Translations under genes and position numbers: made by a program | The notes under the pieces: generated by a model | Told to the model about the DNA's origin: nothing | Seen by the model: only the letters and a program-made list of their open reading frames with translations | Database searches by the model: none | In this document: positions 51,637-59,730 of the stretch, in pieces | Layout: every line of letters starts with the position of its first letter | Position numbering within the stretch: position 1 is the stretch's first letter | DNA from: Levilactobacillus hammesii DSM 16381 | Lineage (GTDB): Bacteria > Bacillota > Bacilli > Lactobacillales > Lactobacillaceae | Direction of reading: 5' to 3' | DNA: 64,000 nt | Assembly: GCF_001434395.1 (NCBI RefSeq) | Contig: NZ_AZFS01000064.1 | Location: 54,392 to 118,391 of the forward strand

Positions 51637-52578
51637 ATGGCGAAAAGAGTTGTGATTGCGGTTGGTGGTAATGCGATTCTCCAACCCAAACAAGATCCAA
51701 CGTTTGACGTTCAAATGACTAACGTTCAAAAGAGTGCCGAGCAGATTGCTAAGATCGAGGCCATGGACTATGAAATTGTATTGACCCACGGTAATGGCCC
51801 TCAAGTTGGGAATATTCTCCAACAGAATGAACTGGCGAAGCACACGGTACCGGCACTCCCCTTGGACGCTTGTAATGGGGAGTCACAAGGTTTCATCGGT
51901 TACATGTTGGAGCAAAGCTTGAAGAACACATTGCGGCAAAACCAATCCTCAGCTAACGTGGCAACCCTACTAACTGAAGTGGAAGTTGACCGTGACGATC
52001 CTGCCTTCAAGGATCCCAGCAAGCCTATCGGTGTCTTTTACACCGAAGCGGAAGCCAAGCAGTTACAGGCAGATAAGGGCTGGATCATGAAGGAAGATGC
52101 GGGTCGGGGTTACCGGCGCGTTGTCCCTTCACCGATGCCCGCCATGATCCATGGTGTGGATTCCATTAACCATTTACTGGAACAAAACATCATTGTCATT
52201 GCTGGTGGTGGCGGGGGGATCCCGGTTTACCAGGATGAACACGGCCTGCTCCAAGGCTTGGAAGCTGTGATTGACAAGGATCGGACGGGGCGGAAGTTGG
52301 CAGAACAAGTGAATGCCGATATCTTCATGATTCTGACCGATGTCAGCAACGTCTACGTCAATTATGGCAAGCCTAACCAAAAGAAGCTGGAAAACGTGTG
52401 CGTGAAGGAAACCCAGAAGTACCTCGACGACGGACAATTTGCCGCCGGGAGTATGGGACCCAAGATTGAAGCGGCGATTGCGTTCGCCAAAACCGGACGG
52501 ACGGCGATTATCTGTTCCTTGGATGAAGCCGACTTGGCCTTGCAAGGTAAGGCGGGAACGCGCATTAGTTATAGTTAA
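51637..52578 (+). CDS. Carbamate kinase of the ureide pathway
   Basis: A 313-residue amino-acid kinase family carbamate kinase, clearly homologous to ArcC at 6810 but divergent. It has [27 protein letters not shown] and AAGSMGPKIEA. It would turn carbamoyl phosphate from oxalurate phosphorolysis into ATP, ammonia and CO2, the energy-yielding step. It is the last catabolic gene of the run starting at allC (36 bp after allH). Equivalent to E. coli AllK/YbcF. Confidence 0.93.
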   Translation: MAKRVVIAVGGNAILQPKQDPTFDVQMTNVQKSAEQIAKIEAMDYEIVLTHGNGPQVGNILQQNELAKHTVPALPLDACNGESQGFIGYMLEQSLKNTLRQNQSSANVATLLTEVEVDRDDPAFKDPSKPIGVFYTEAEAKQLQADKGWIMKEDAGRGYRRVVPSPMPAMIHGVDSINHLLEQNIIVIAGGGGGIPVYQDEHGLLQGLEAVIDKDRTGRKLAEQVNADIFMILTDVSNVYVNYGKPNQKKLENVCVKETQKYLDDGQFAAGSMGPKIEAAIAFAKTGRTAIICSLDEADLALQGKAGTRISYS

Positions 52579-52840
52579 AGCAACCACGGCACCACTTAGC
52601 TTAAGAGCTTGATTGCTCAAACCGTACCATGAACGCTTGCGGTGAGCATCTCCCCAAGAACTGCCGAGGCCATTCGTCAGTTGACGGCTGACCTGGGGAT
52701 GTGATGATGAGCTTAACGGACACTTGAACACCACCGTTAGAGCTAAAATTGGTCGACCTGCCACACGGCAGGCCGACCTTCACCGCAATCAATTGTGAAA
52801 GTTGTTACAACCACTTTTAAAATTCTGGAGGTCGAAAATA
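52579..52840. other. Structured gap between carbamate kinase and alcohol dehydrogenase genes
   Basis: Several imperfect hairpins occur (CATCTCCCC...GGGGATG, 52648-52702; TAACGG...CCGTTA around 52717-52740). A terminator-like stem GGTCGACCTGCC-ACAC-GGCAGGCCGACC (52751-52778) follows, with a weak T tract. Near 52796, TGAAAGTTGTTACAAC resembles the cre/-10 arrangement of the other ureide promoters. No gene is seen. Confidence 0.5.
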
Positions 52841-53599
52841 ATGAGTCATCGTTTAGATGGAAAAGTTGCGATTGTTACCGGTGGAACCTTAGGTATTGGG
52901 TTAGCCGTTGCCGACAAGTTTGTTGCAGAAGGCGGTAAGGTCATGATTACCGGTCGCCATGCCGATGTTGGGGAAAAGGCTGCCAAGAGTATTGGCGGGC
53001 CAGACGTGATTCAATTCTTCCAGCACGACGCGACCGACGAGCAGGGCTGGCTTGATTTATTCGACGCCACCGAAAAGGCATTTGGCCCCGTGACCACGAT
53101 TGTGAACAATGCGGGGATGGCCGTTAACAAGAGCATTGAAAATACCTCAACCAAGGAATGGAAGCAACAACTGGCCGTTAACTTGGACGGTGTCTTCTAC
53201 GGCACACGGCTGGGTATCCAACGCATGAAGAACAAGCACCTGGGCGCTTCCATTATCAACATGTCCTCTATTGAAGGCTTCGTGGGCGACCCTAACTTGG
53301 GGGCTTACAACGCTTCCAAGGGTGGCGTGCGGATCATGTCCAAGTCAGCCGCCGTTGACTGCGCCTTGAAAGACTACGACGTGCGGGTCAACACCGTTCA
53401 CCCAGGCTACATCAAGACGCCATTGGTTGACGATTTGCCAGGGGCCGAAGCTGCGATGTCAGCCCGGACCAAGACGCCAATGGGCCACATCGGCGAACCT
53501 AACGATATTGCCTGGATCTGTGTTTACTTAGCCTCGGACGAATCTAAATTTGCGACCGGCTCAGAATTCGTGGTTGACGGGGGTTACACTGCCCAATAA
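52841..53599 (+). CDS. R-specific short-chain alcohol dehydrogenase
   Basis: A 252-residue SDR, the same length as the L. brevis/L. kefir R-ADH. It shares long identical stretches with them from memory, such as GLGIQRMKN-like TRLGIQRMKN, INMSSIEGFVGDP and VNTVHPGYIKTPLVDDLPG. Cofactor motif TGGTLGIG and GRHADVG (NADPH type); catalytic Ser, YNASK; C-terminal YTAQ contributing to the Mg site. Start ATG at 52841 after GGAGG. Within the ureide island it could reoxidise reduced cofactor, but its real substrate here is unknown. Confidence 0.95.
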   Translation: MSHRLDGKVAIVTGGTLGIGLAVADKFVAEGGKVMITGRHADVGEKAAKSIGGPDVIQFFQHDATDEQGWLDLFDATEKAFGPVTTIVNNAGMAVNKSIENTSTKEWKQQLAVNLDGVFYGTRLGIQRMKNKHLGASIINMSSIEGFVGDPNLGAYNASKGGVRIMSKSAAVDCALKDYDVRVNTVHPGYIKTPLVDDLPGAEAAMSARTKTPMGHIGEPNDIAWICVYLASDESKFATGSEFVVDGGYTAQ

Positions 53600-53619
53600 A
53601 CCGGCAGTGCATCACCGAT

Positions 53620-53635
53620 TGAAAACGTATACAAT
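53620..53635 (+). promoter_or_regulatory. Putative promoter with cre overlapping the -10, upstream of 2-hydroxyacid dehydrogenase
   Basis: TGAAAACGTATACA (53620-53633) is one mismatch from the cre consensus and overlaps TACAAT (53630-53635), the same layout as at 44463-44478. Confidence 0.6.
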
Positions 53636-53674
53636 AGAGTTGTAAACCCAAATCTTGCAGAAGGAGTGACATTC

Positions 53675-54634
53675 ATGGCTAGTGTTTTAGTAACTGCAGC
53701 AATTCCACAGTCGGCTTTGGCTATTTTGAAAGAAGCCGGGTTGGATATCGATGTCTATACAGGCAGTGGATTAATCACGAAAGAAGAATTGGTTAAACGT
53801 ATCGTGGGTAAGGACTACTTGATTACGCCACTATCAACGCAGGTTGACAAGGACGTGATTGATGCCGATCCTAACCTGAAGATCATTGCCAATTATGGTG
53901 CGGGCTTTAACAATATCGATGCTGCGTACGCGCGGCAAAAGGGCATTCCCGTTACCAACACGCCAGAGGTCTCAACCGTATCAACTGCCGAGGTCACGAC
54001 GGGCCTAATGATTACGTTAGCGCACCGGATGGTTGAAGGCGATAAGTTAATGCGGACCAAGGGCTTTGACGGGTGGTCACCCCTCTTCTTCTTGGGCCAT
54101 GAACTCTCCGGCAAAACCTTAGGGATCGTCGGCATGGGGCAAATTGGTCAAGCCGTTGCGAAGCGGATGAAGGCGTTCGATATGAACATCATCTACTCAC
54201 AACGGACCCGGCTTGCCCCAGAAGTGGAAGCCAAGTTCGGCGCGAAGTTTGTCAGCTTAGAAGAGTTGATCAAGACGAGTGACGTTCTGAGCCTACACTG
54301 CCCACTGAACGACCAGACCCATCACATGATTGGGGCACCAGAATTTAAGCAGATGAAGTCGTCCGCTTACCTGATCAACGCCGCTCGGGGACCGGTCATC
54401 GACGAAGCGGCTCTGCTTGAAGCACTGAAGGCTGGCGAATTGGCCGGCGCAGCGCTGGATGTTTACGAAGCGGAACCCAACGTTGACGATGGTTTCAAGG
54501 CACTCGATAACGTCATCTTGACGCCACATGTGGGGAACGCCACCGTTGAAGCACGGGACGCCATGGCCGCTATCGTTGCCAAGAATACCGTGCGGATCGA
54601 TCAGGGACAAGAACCACTGCACATCGTTAATTAA
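53675..54634 (+). CDS. D-isomer-specific 2-hydroxyacid dehydrogenase
   Basis: 319 residues. It has the Rossmann motif GMGQIGQAVAKRM, the Arg in NAARG, Glu in YEAEP and His in LTPHVGNAT, the standard catalytic set. It resembles glyoxylate/hydroxypyruvate reductase-type enzymes. ATG at 53675 follows GGAG. As the last gene of the ureide run it may reduce a 2-oxoacid such as glyoxylate or pyruvate to regenerate NAD+ (inference). Confidence 0.92.
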   Translation: MASVLVTAAIPQSALAILKEAGLDIDVYTGSGLITKEELVKRIVGKDYLITPLSTQVDKDVIDADPNLKIIANYGAGFNNIDAAYARQKGIPVTNTPEVSTVSTAEVTTGLMITLAHRMVEGDKLMRTKGFDGWSPLFFLGHELSGKTLGIVGMGQIGQAVAKRMKAFDMNIIYSQRTRLAPEVEAKFGAKFVSLEELIKTSDVLSLHCPLNDQTHHMIGAPEFKQMKSSAYLINAARGPVIDEAALLEALKAGELAGAALDVYEAEPNVDDGFKALDNVILTPHVGNATVEARDAMAAIVAKNTVRIDQGQEPLHIVN

Positions 54635-54670
54635 CACCACCTTCATATTATGACTAGAGAATAGTTTTGA

Positions 54671-54706
54671 CGGGATCGGCTCAGACATGGGTTGGTCCCG
54701 TTTTTT
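54671..54706 (+). terminator. Terminator after 2-hydroxyacid dehydrogenase
   Basis: CGGGATC...GGTCCCG followed by TTTTTT; it closes the plus-strand ureide units. Confidence 0.85.
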
Positions 54707-54730
54707 GTTGTCAACTTGAGGTTGGTATAC

Positions 54731-54892
54731 CGCCTTACCGTGAGCCAAATTTGAACTGGAACGCGGTGGGCAGGACGGTCAGAGCCTGGGAAGCGGTCTC
54801 TGACCTCGCTTTGAGCCGAAGATCGCGTCTCAAAGGCGCCATTTTTCAAGTTAGAGCACTTGAAAAATCCCACGGCTGAGCTCAAATTTGGC
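54731..54892 (-). repeat. Dispersed structured repeat, module A, inverted (copy 5)
   Basis: Reading on the minus strand, the outer arms 54879-54892 and 54744-54757 pair (GCCAAATTTGAGCT with AGTTCAAATTTGGC), and the inner arms 54858-54868 and 54841-54851 pair. The conserved loops and the end GGTAAGGCGG (54730-54739) match copies 1 and 2. 54893-55130 has no recognised feature. Confidence 0.8.
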
Positions 54893-55133
54893 GCACTCAC
54901 GGCTACTCAGGAGGTTGCCAATCATAGCGGTTTAACGTTGACCTTTAAGTGTCACTCAGCGCTATACGGTCGGTCAATACACCATCCACAAATGAAATCG
55001 GTCAGAATTGCGGGATGTAAGGGGCACCGCGGCAGGGAAACGCTAATGCTAATACTTTGCTTCTCTGTAATTCAGGACGCATCAGACCATGGTATATGGT
55101 AACTCTAGCTGATGGGTGGGTTAAAAGGTACAC

Positions 55134-55190
55134 AAAAAGGGAGCAGCCACCACTGCTCCCTCACACGACACCACACTAGACTTGCGGTTA
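55134..55190 (-). ncRNA. Candidate small RNA 1 with its own promoter and terminator
   Basis: On the minus strand TTGTCC (55225-55220), a 17-bp spacer and TATAAT (55202-55197) form a near-consensus promoter. A start near 55190 gives a transcript of about 57 nt ending in GGGAGCAG-TGGTGG-CTGCTCCC-TTTTT. No start codon with RBS lies inside. It shares the AGTCTAG element and overall layout with the second unit 400 bp away. It may be the antitoxin RNA of a type I system, but I found no toxin peptide. Confidence 0.65.
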
Positions 55191-55265
55191 CCCCATATTA
55201 TACGCTGGGTGGTCATTGGGGACAACGCTTTCACTAATGATTTAATAATCTAAACGAATACAAAA

Positions 55266-55513
55266 AAGAGTGGGGCAGAAGGCGTTTAGATCCTGAGCAT
55301 TAACGTCATTAAGAGAAAAATCCCGGGTTTGGATTATGCTCTTAATGGGGTTAAGCGCAGGGATCTGCCTTCTGTCCCACGTTTCGACGATATTAGGGTT
55401 AAGGACACTACCCCTGAGCATTAACGTTATAAGGCGGAAAATACCGGGTTTGGATTGTTTGTCTATTGGGGTTAAGTGGCGTTAACTGCCTTTGGTTCCA
55501 CGTTTCGGCCATA
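55266..55513. repeat. Two tandem imperfect copies of a hairpin repeat
   Basis: Copy 1 (about 55266-55385) and copy 2 (about 55395-55510) share CCTGAGCATTAACG, CCGGGTTTGGATT, TTGGGGTTAAG and CCACGTTTCG. In copy 1, GTGGGGCAGAAGGCG pairs with TGCCTTCTGTCCCAC across about 80 bases. The core also occurs at 11979-12016. The repeats sit between the two small-RNA genes. Confidence 0.7.
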
Positions 55514-55526
55514 TATGTTTGGCGCA

Positions 55527-55615
55527 CAAAAAAAGAAGCAGTCATGAAGGGTCGTTAGCTAGGCGACCACTGCTTCTTCCTCGCGTACGGTAAAACCGCA
55601 CCTAGACTCGCGATA
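55527..55615 (-). ncRNA. Candidate small RNA 2 with its own promoter and terminator
   Basis: TTGCCT (55650-55645), a 17-bp spacer and TATTAT (55627-55622) on the minus strand, start near 55615. Inside are CGCGAGTCTAG and a GCGGTTTTACCGT hairpin. The end is AAGAAGCAGTGGTCGCC...GACTGCTTCTTTTTTT. The promoter begins 6 bp beyond the crcB stop. It is organised like small RNA 1, with a different terminator stem that still pairs. Confidence 0.65.
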
Positions 55616-55656
55616 AATATAATAATACCTGATTGCTTGGTGATAGGCAAGCCAAT

Positions 55657-56010
55657 TTAAGTGACGAGTGTGTAGCCGCCAAAAGCACTGACGACCCCCA
55701 GCGTGGCCGAGAGAATCAGATAGCTCATGGCGGTAATGGGCTTGTGATCAATCAGCTTGATAAAGTCGTTGGTGAAGGTAGAGAAGGTGGAGAATCCGCC
55801 TAGAAAGCCACTGGCAACCTGAAAGAGAAGGGCAGTCGGTGCGAGCAGTCCGGTGGCAATCCCCAGCAGACCAGAGCCCAGGATATTAATCGACACGGTC
55901 GCGACGGGAAAGCTCGTCGGGGGAATGAGCAGGTCCGTCACATAGCCCACAGTGAACCGGGTGAGGGCGCCACAGCTTCCGGCTAGACAAATGTAGAGAA
56001 TTGCCAACAT
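55657..56010 (-). CDS. crcB: CrcB/Fluc fluoride channel, second subunit
   Basis: A 117-residue protein with four hydrophobic segments and the Fluc signature GGFSTFSTFTND plus GSCGALTRF. Fluc channels are antiparallel dimers that let fluoride leave the cell. Gram-positives often encode two paralogues that pair, as here (4-bp gap to the upstream copy). Confidence 0.93.
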   Translation of the reverse strand: MLAILYICLAGSCGALTRFTVGYVTDLLIPPTSFPVATVSINILGSGLLGIATGLLAPTALLFQVASGFLGGFSTFSTFTNDFIKLIDHKPITAMSYLILSATLGVVSAFGGYTLVT

Positions 56011-56014
56011 CTGG

Positions 56015-56389
56015 TCACGCCCTTTCCGTCACGCGAGCACTTGAACGAAAGCCCAAAACGGCGGCGCCACAGCCGAGTAGCAGACTGGCTAACCAGTAGG
56101 TGAGTGCGAGTCCCATGGTCCCCTGCTGTAAGAGGCGGACAACGTCCATTGAGAAGGTTGAGAAGGTGGTGAAGCTGCCGACCAGGCCAACGGTCAGACC
56201 AGCCATAACGGCCTCTGAGAGGGGAATTAGCGTCGGCAGTGTTTTGGAGATAAACGCCAGTAGGAACGATCCGATGACGTTGATCAAGAGAATGGTGGTC
56301 AGATGGTGATTGGTCATCGAAGTTAAGCCCAATCGTAGCAAACTGCCACAAAAGGCGAAAACAAAGATATAGCTGATTTTTTTGAACAC
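56015..56389 (-). CDS. crcB: CrcB/Fluc fluoride channel, first subunit
   Basis: A 124-residue protein with four hydrophobic segments and GSFTTFSTFSMD, the conserved phenylalanine/Asn-type pore region (GSLLRL at the start). It forms a pair with the downstream crcB. I looked for a fluoride riboswitch in 56390-56560 but recognise only a terminator hairpin. Confidence 0.93.
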   Translation of the reverse strand: MFKKISYIFVFAFCGSLLRLGLTSMTNHHLTTILLINVIGSFLLAFISKTLPTLIPLSEAVMAGLTVGLVGSFTTFSTFSMDVVRLLQQGTMGLALTYWLASLLLGCGAAVLGFRSSARVTERA

Positions 56390-56423
56390 AACGAGGACCT
56401 CCAGTCAGGGTAAACGAAGAATC

Positions 56424-56496
56424 AAATACCCATCGTCGTTGCCACTCACGATCGATGATACAATCTGGCAGTGAGTAGCAAGGACGATGGGTATTT
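56424..56496 (-). terminator. Hairpin terminator between MFS carrier and crcB genes
   Basis: AAATACCCATCGTC and GACGATGGGTATTT are perfectly complementary (14 bp), with a smaller CACTGCC/GGCAGTG-like inner stem. It lies after the MFS gene on the minus strand and before crcB. Confidence 0.75.
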
Positions 56497-56562
56497 CATC
56501 ATATCTATTTAATTGTAAAATTTGAAATTAACGGAGAACTCACAGCAAGTTGGGGGTTAACC

Positions 56563-57822
56563 CTAGGCTTGCTTCTTACGTAAGTTAGCCAGAAGGAACA
56601 AAATTGTCCCAACAGCGAGCAGAATGATGGCAATGTAGAAACCTAAGACCTTGGAACCGGTGGCGTCGGAGATACTTCCGGTCAGGGCAGGGGCGATGAT
56701 TGACGACATCATCCCGAAGAAGTTGAAGACCCCTAAGGTAGTCCCGACACCGACAGCGGGCGCATTTTCACCCAGCCAGGAAATGATGATCGGTTCAACG
56801 GCCAATTTGCCCAGGAATCCGTAAAGAATGAGGGCGGTCAGTAGGAAGGCGGAAGTCTTGGCCTGAACCGTCAACAGCAACATCGCCGCGGAGAGTAGTT
56901 CCAAGACCACAATGAATTGAATCTTCTTGTTTAAGTATTTATCAGCCAGCTTACTGAAGAAGAGGGCACCGGGGATGGAGGCGAAGGCTACCAGTGAGGA
57001 GGAGAATCCGATGGCGGCACCATGGAAGCCCCGTTCAGTGGCTAAGAAGTTAGGAAGCCACGTCACGATCATGTAGTAGGCGTAGCAGGTGGCAAAATAT
57101 AAAATGTAGGCGAAGAGCATCTTGGGCTGGAAGAGGGTGGCCAGGGATACTTTTTCCTTGACCTTGGGTGCTTCGGCTTTAGTGGCCTTGGCAGCCTCTT
57201 CGGCAGCTTGGATGTTGACGATATCGTCTTTGTTGCTCTTAATAATAGCTTGGAATGCAATGACCATGCAGATAATCATGACAATCGTGATGTACATCAT
57301 GGTTTGCCAAGGCATGCCTTGTTGGGCCACCAGGAAACTGGAGAGGATCATTCCCAGACCGGAACCCACGGCGGACCCGCTGTTCACGATGGCCGTGGAG
57401 AAACTCTTCTTGTCAGCGGGGATGTTTTGCGAGGTCAGGGAGTAAGCGGAACCGTAGAAGGAACCACAGCCCAGACCGGCTAAGACGGAGCCCACGTAGA
57501 TCATCTGAATGGAACTGGCCATGGCCACGATGAGGGCGGCGATGGCGAATAGAATAAAGCCGGGAATCAAGACGCGTTTCTTCCCAATCTTATCGACCAG
57601 GAAGCCCGCGGGAATCTGCATGACAACGTAACCTAAGAAGTAAAAACTTGAGATGGAACCCAACGCGGTGTCGGACACCCCACCGCCAAGTGATGAGCGG
57701 ATTTGGGGGTAGACCGGCGCAAGGGCAGAACGGTAAATCCAAATGGTAATCCAGCCGGCACAGAGTAAGATGACAATCTTCTTCCAATAGGCCATACCTG
57801 ATTTTTCTGTAACTTTGTCCAT
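56563..57822 (-). CDS. MFS transporter linked to the ureide cluster
   Basis: A 419-residue major facilitator with 12 hydrophobic segments, the DKIGKKRVL motif between segments 2 and 3, and an Ala/Lys/Glu-rich central loop (about 190-225). It resembles the anion:cation/sugar-acid (ACS-type) branch. It is divergent from pucR and shares its cre-bearing promoter region. It may import a ureide or export oxamate, the end product of the pathway (inference). ATG at 57822 follows GGAGG. Confidence 0.88.
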   Translation of the reverse strand: MDKVTEKSGMAYWKKIVILLCAGWITIWIYRSALAPVYPQIRSSLGGGVSDTALGSISSFYFLGYVVMQIPAGFLVDKIGKKRVLIPGFILFAIAALIVAMASSIQMIYVGSVLAGLGCGSFYGSAYSLTSQNIPADKKSFSTAIVNSGSAVGSGLGMILSSFLVAQQGMPWQTMMYITIVMIICMVIAFQAIIKSNKDDIVNIQAAEEAAKATKAEAPKVKEKVSLATLFQPKMLFAYILYFATCYAYYMIVTWLPNFLATERGFHGAAIGFSSSLVAFASIPGALFFSKLADKYLNKKIQFIVVLELLSAAMLLLTVQAKTSAFLLTALILYGFLGKLAVEPIIISWLGENAPAVGVGTTLGVFNFFGMMSSIIAPALTGSISDATGSKVLGFYIAIILLAVGTILFLLANLRKKQA

Positions 57823-57848
57823 GATAAGTCCTCCAATTTCACCGTATA

Positions 57849-57862
57849 TGTAAACGCTTACA
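57849..57862. promoter_or_regulatory. Perfect palindromic cre between MFS and pucR genes
   Basis: TGTAAACGCTTACA matches the cre consensus and is fully palindromic. It lies just downstream of a minus-strand TATAAT (57875-57870) that could be the MFS -10, so CcpA would block elongation or initiation. Confidence 0.85.
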
Positions 57863-57963
57863 GTGACAATTATAAGGAGATTCACAAGAAATTCATTGCA
57901 TACTCTGCACCATAAATTAATGGTATTTGTCTATTTTAACCAAATGTGTTTTAATTGGAGAGA

Positions 57964-57977
57964 TGAAAGCGCTAACT
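57964..57977 (+). promoter_or_regulatory. Second cre, upstream of pucR
   Basis: TGAAAGCGCTAACT matches the cre consensus at every position and lies 23 bp before the pucR start codon, next to its AAGGAGG RBS. It would block pucR transcription or reach the untranslated leader. Confidence 0.8.
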
Positions 57978-58000
57978 TTTATTTAAGGAGGCTAACTAAA

Positions 58001-59644
58001 GTGAGCACACTCAAGGAGTTACTGAGCTTACCACGATTCTCCGATTTGGAGGTCCTATCGACTCATAAAAACATGGAGCGACCGGTCGAGAGCGTCGAAA
58101 TTACCGAAACACCCGATGTCGCCAATTTTATTCCAGACAACGCCATTATTCTGACGACGGCGATGATTTTTCGGAACGGTCAGGAGAAACTAAAACCGTT
58201 TCTGGCGTCACTGGTGGGGCACCACGTGGCGGCGTTGGGAATCAAGGTGGGCCGGTTCATTGAGGAGATCGATCCAGCGGTGGTGGCATACGCCACTGAG
58301 ATCGACCTCCCGTTGATCCAAGTCCCCAGTACCCAGCCGCTGGGGGGCCTGCTCTATCAAATGCAGAGCTACTTAATGGACAGCAAGACGGAACAACTTA
58401 CATATGCGTTAGATATTCAAAAGAGCTTCTCCAACCTGTTGATGCACGACGTCAGCAATAGCCGGTTTGTCGCGGAATTGGGCAAAATCATTAATGCGCC
58501 GGTGATTATGCTCAATCCTTGGCACAAGGTGATCGGGAGCTCCCAATTTTTCTCGGGCTCGGATCACCCGGCGTCGTTTTACACCGAACAGCTCACGCCC
58601 CAGAACTATGAGAAGATCAATGAGGGGAAGAGTAACCTGCTAATCAAGGACATCAAGGGTGATGATATTCAGGTGCTGAGCTATCCGGTTAAGGTGGCAA
58701 ATCACTTCCCGTATTACTTAGTCGTTCTGCGGCCGGAGCAGATTCCGTATCCGATCTCGGAATTTGCGATTGAGCAGGCCGTTCTGGTGTTGACCTTCAT
58801 TCTCTATAAGAACCAAAAGGTGCAGGAGTTTTTTGACCTCATGAAGAGTGACTTCCTGTCGCAACTGATTAAGGCCAAGACGGAGCAAAGCAATGAGGAT
58901 CGGGACTGGATCGACTTGGGGGAGAACTATGGCCTGGTGCAAAGCGACTATTACCGTATTGCCCTAGTCTATTGTGTGCCCAACGAAAAAAATAAGAACC
59001 AGATCTTTTACCGGAAAGAAGAAGCCGAAGTGGCCAACAGCTGGCTGCAGGAGCAGTTGCCGCTTAAGATCCGTGATGTGGTGGCGTTCAAGGTGAAGAA
59101 TAGCAACGATATTGCGCTGTTGTTCCAGTCCAAGGAAGTCAGCTTTGAGCGAACGGTTAAGACGCTGATTAAGAGCCTCAAGAAGGAGCTCGACATTAAC
59201 CTGAGCTTTTCATTTGGCAATCCCTACGATGAGATTGAAGAGATTTCGAGCTCCTACATTGAGGCTAAGTTGGCGTTGGACGAGGTCAAGCAGCAGGAAG
59301 ATCCCGACATGCTGAATTACTATCATCCACGGGGCTTGATCAGCCTGTTTGAGGGCGCCAATGATGAGGACATTCATTATTACTGTGAGAAGGTGCTGAA
59401 GGATCTGGCTTACCCAACGGACCCTTCCACCATTGATCTGCGGAAAACCCTGCAGTATTACCTGGATTATAACTGTGAGATTACGAAGACTGCGAACACC
59501 CTGTATCTTCATCGCAATACGATTAAGTACCGGATCAAGCAGTGTGAGAAGATTCTGGGGCAGTCGGTTAAGAACCCTCAGACGAGTTTGAATCTGCGGC
59601 TGGCGTTGGAATTGTCGAAGACTGAAGACGCTGTAATGAAGTAA
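58001..59644 (+). CDS. pucR: PucR-family regulator of ureide catabolism
   Basis: 547 residues. The N-terminal PucR domain (about 1-125; LSLPRFSDLEVLS..., GIKVGRFIEEI) is followed by a central GGDEF-like segment. The C-terminal PucR HTH (about 480-535) carries ITKTANTLYLHRNTIKYRIKQCE. GTG at 58001 is chosen because TAAGGAGG lies 9 bp before it; the frame is open 46 codons further upstream but crosses the cre-bearing promoter region. Bacillus PucR activates allantoin genes when ureide intermediates are present; this gene closes the ureide island. Confidence 0.92.
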   Translation: MSTLKELLSLPRFSDLEVLSTHKNMERPVESVEITETPDVANFIPDNAIILTTAMIFRNGQEKLKPFLASLVGHHVAALGIKVGRFIEEIDPAVVAYATEIDLPLIQVPSTQPLGGLLYQMQSYLMDSKTEQLTYALDIQKSFSNLLMHDVSNSRFVAELGKIINAPVIMLNPWHKVIGSSQFFSGSDHPASFYTEQLTPQNYEKINEGKSNLLIKDIKGDDIQVLSYPVKVANHFPYYLVVLRPEQIPYPISEFAIEQAVLVLTFILYKNQKVQEFFDLMKSDFLSQLIKAKTEQSNEDRDWIDLGENYGLVQSDYYRIALVYCVPNEKNKNQIFYRKEEAEVANSWLQEQLPLKIRDVVAFKVKNSNDIALLFQSKEVSFERTVKTLIKSLKKELDINLSFSFGNPYDEIEEISSSYIEAKLALDEVKQQEDPDMLNYYHPRGLISLFEGANDEDIHYYCEKVLKDLAYPTDPSTIDLRKTLQYYLDYNCEITKTANTLYLHRNTIKYRIKQCEKILGQSVKNPQTSLNLRLALELSKTEDAVMK

Positions 59645-59730
59645 ATGGAATAGTAGCATAGATTTCAGGCTGTGCATGATACAATTTTGTATTAGAAGGC
59701 TTTAAAAAATGGTGTTTTGGAGATGAAATT

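Noticed and set aside
54860-55102. Plus-strand frame of 80 codons
   Set aside because: Starts in repeat module A, no RBS, mixed composition; also considered as a possible type I toxin, but it lacks a hydrophobic peptide pattern.
56390-56560. Fluoride riboswitch upstream of the crcB pair
   Set aside because: The only clear structure is a 14-bp terminator stem; the conserved pseudoknot sequences of the fluoride motif are not seen.
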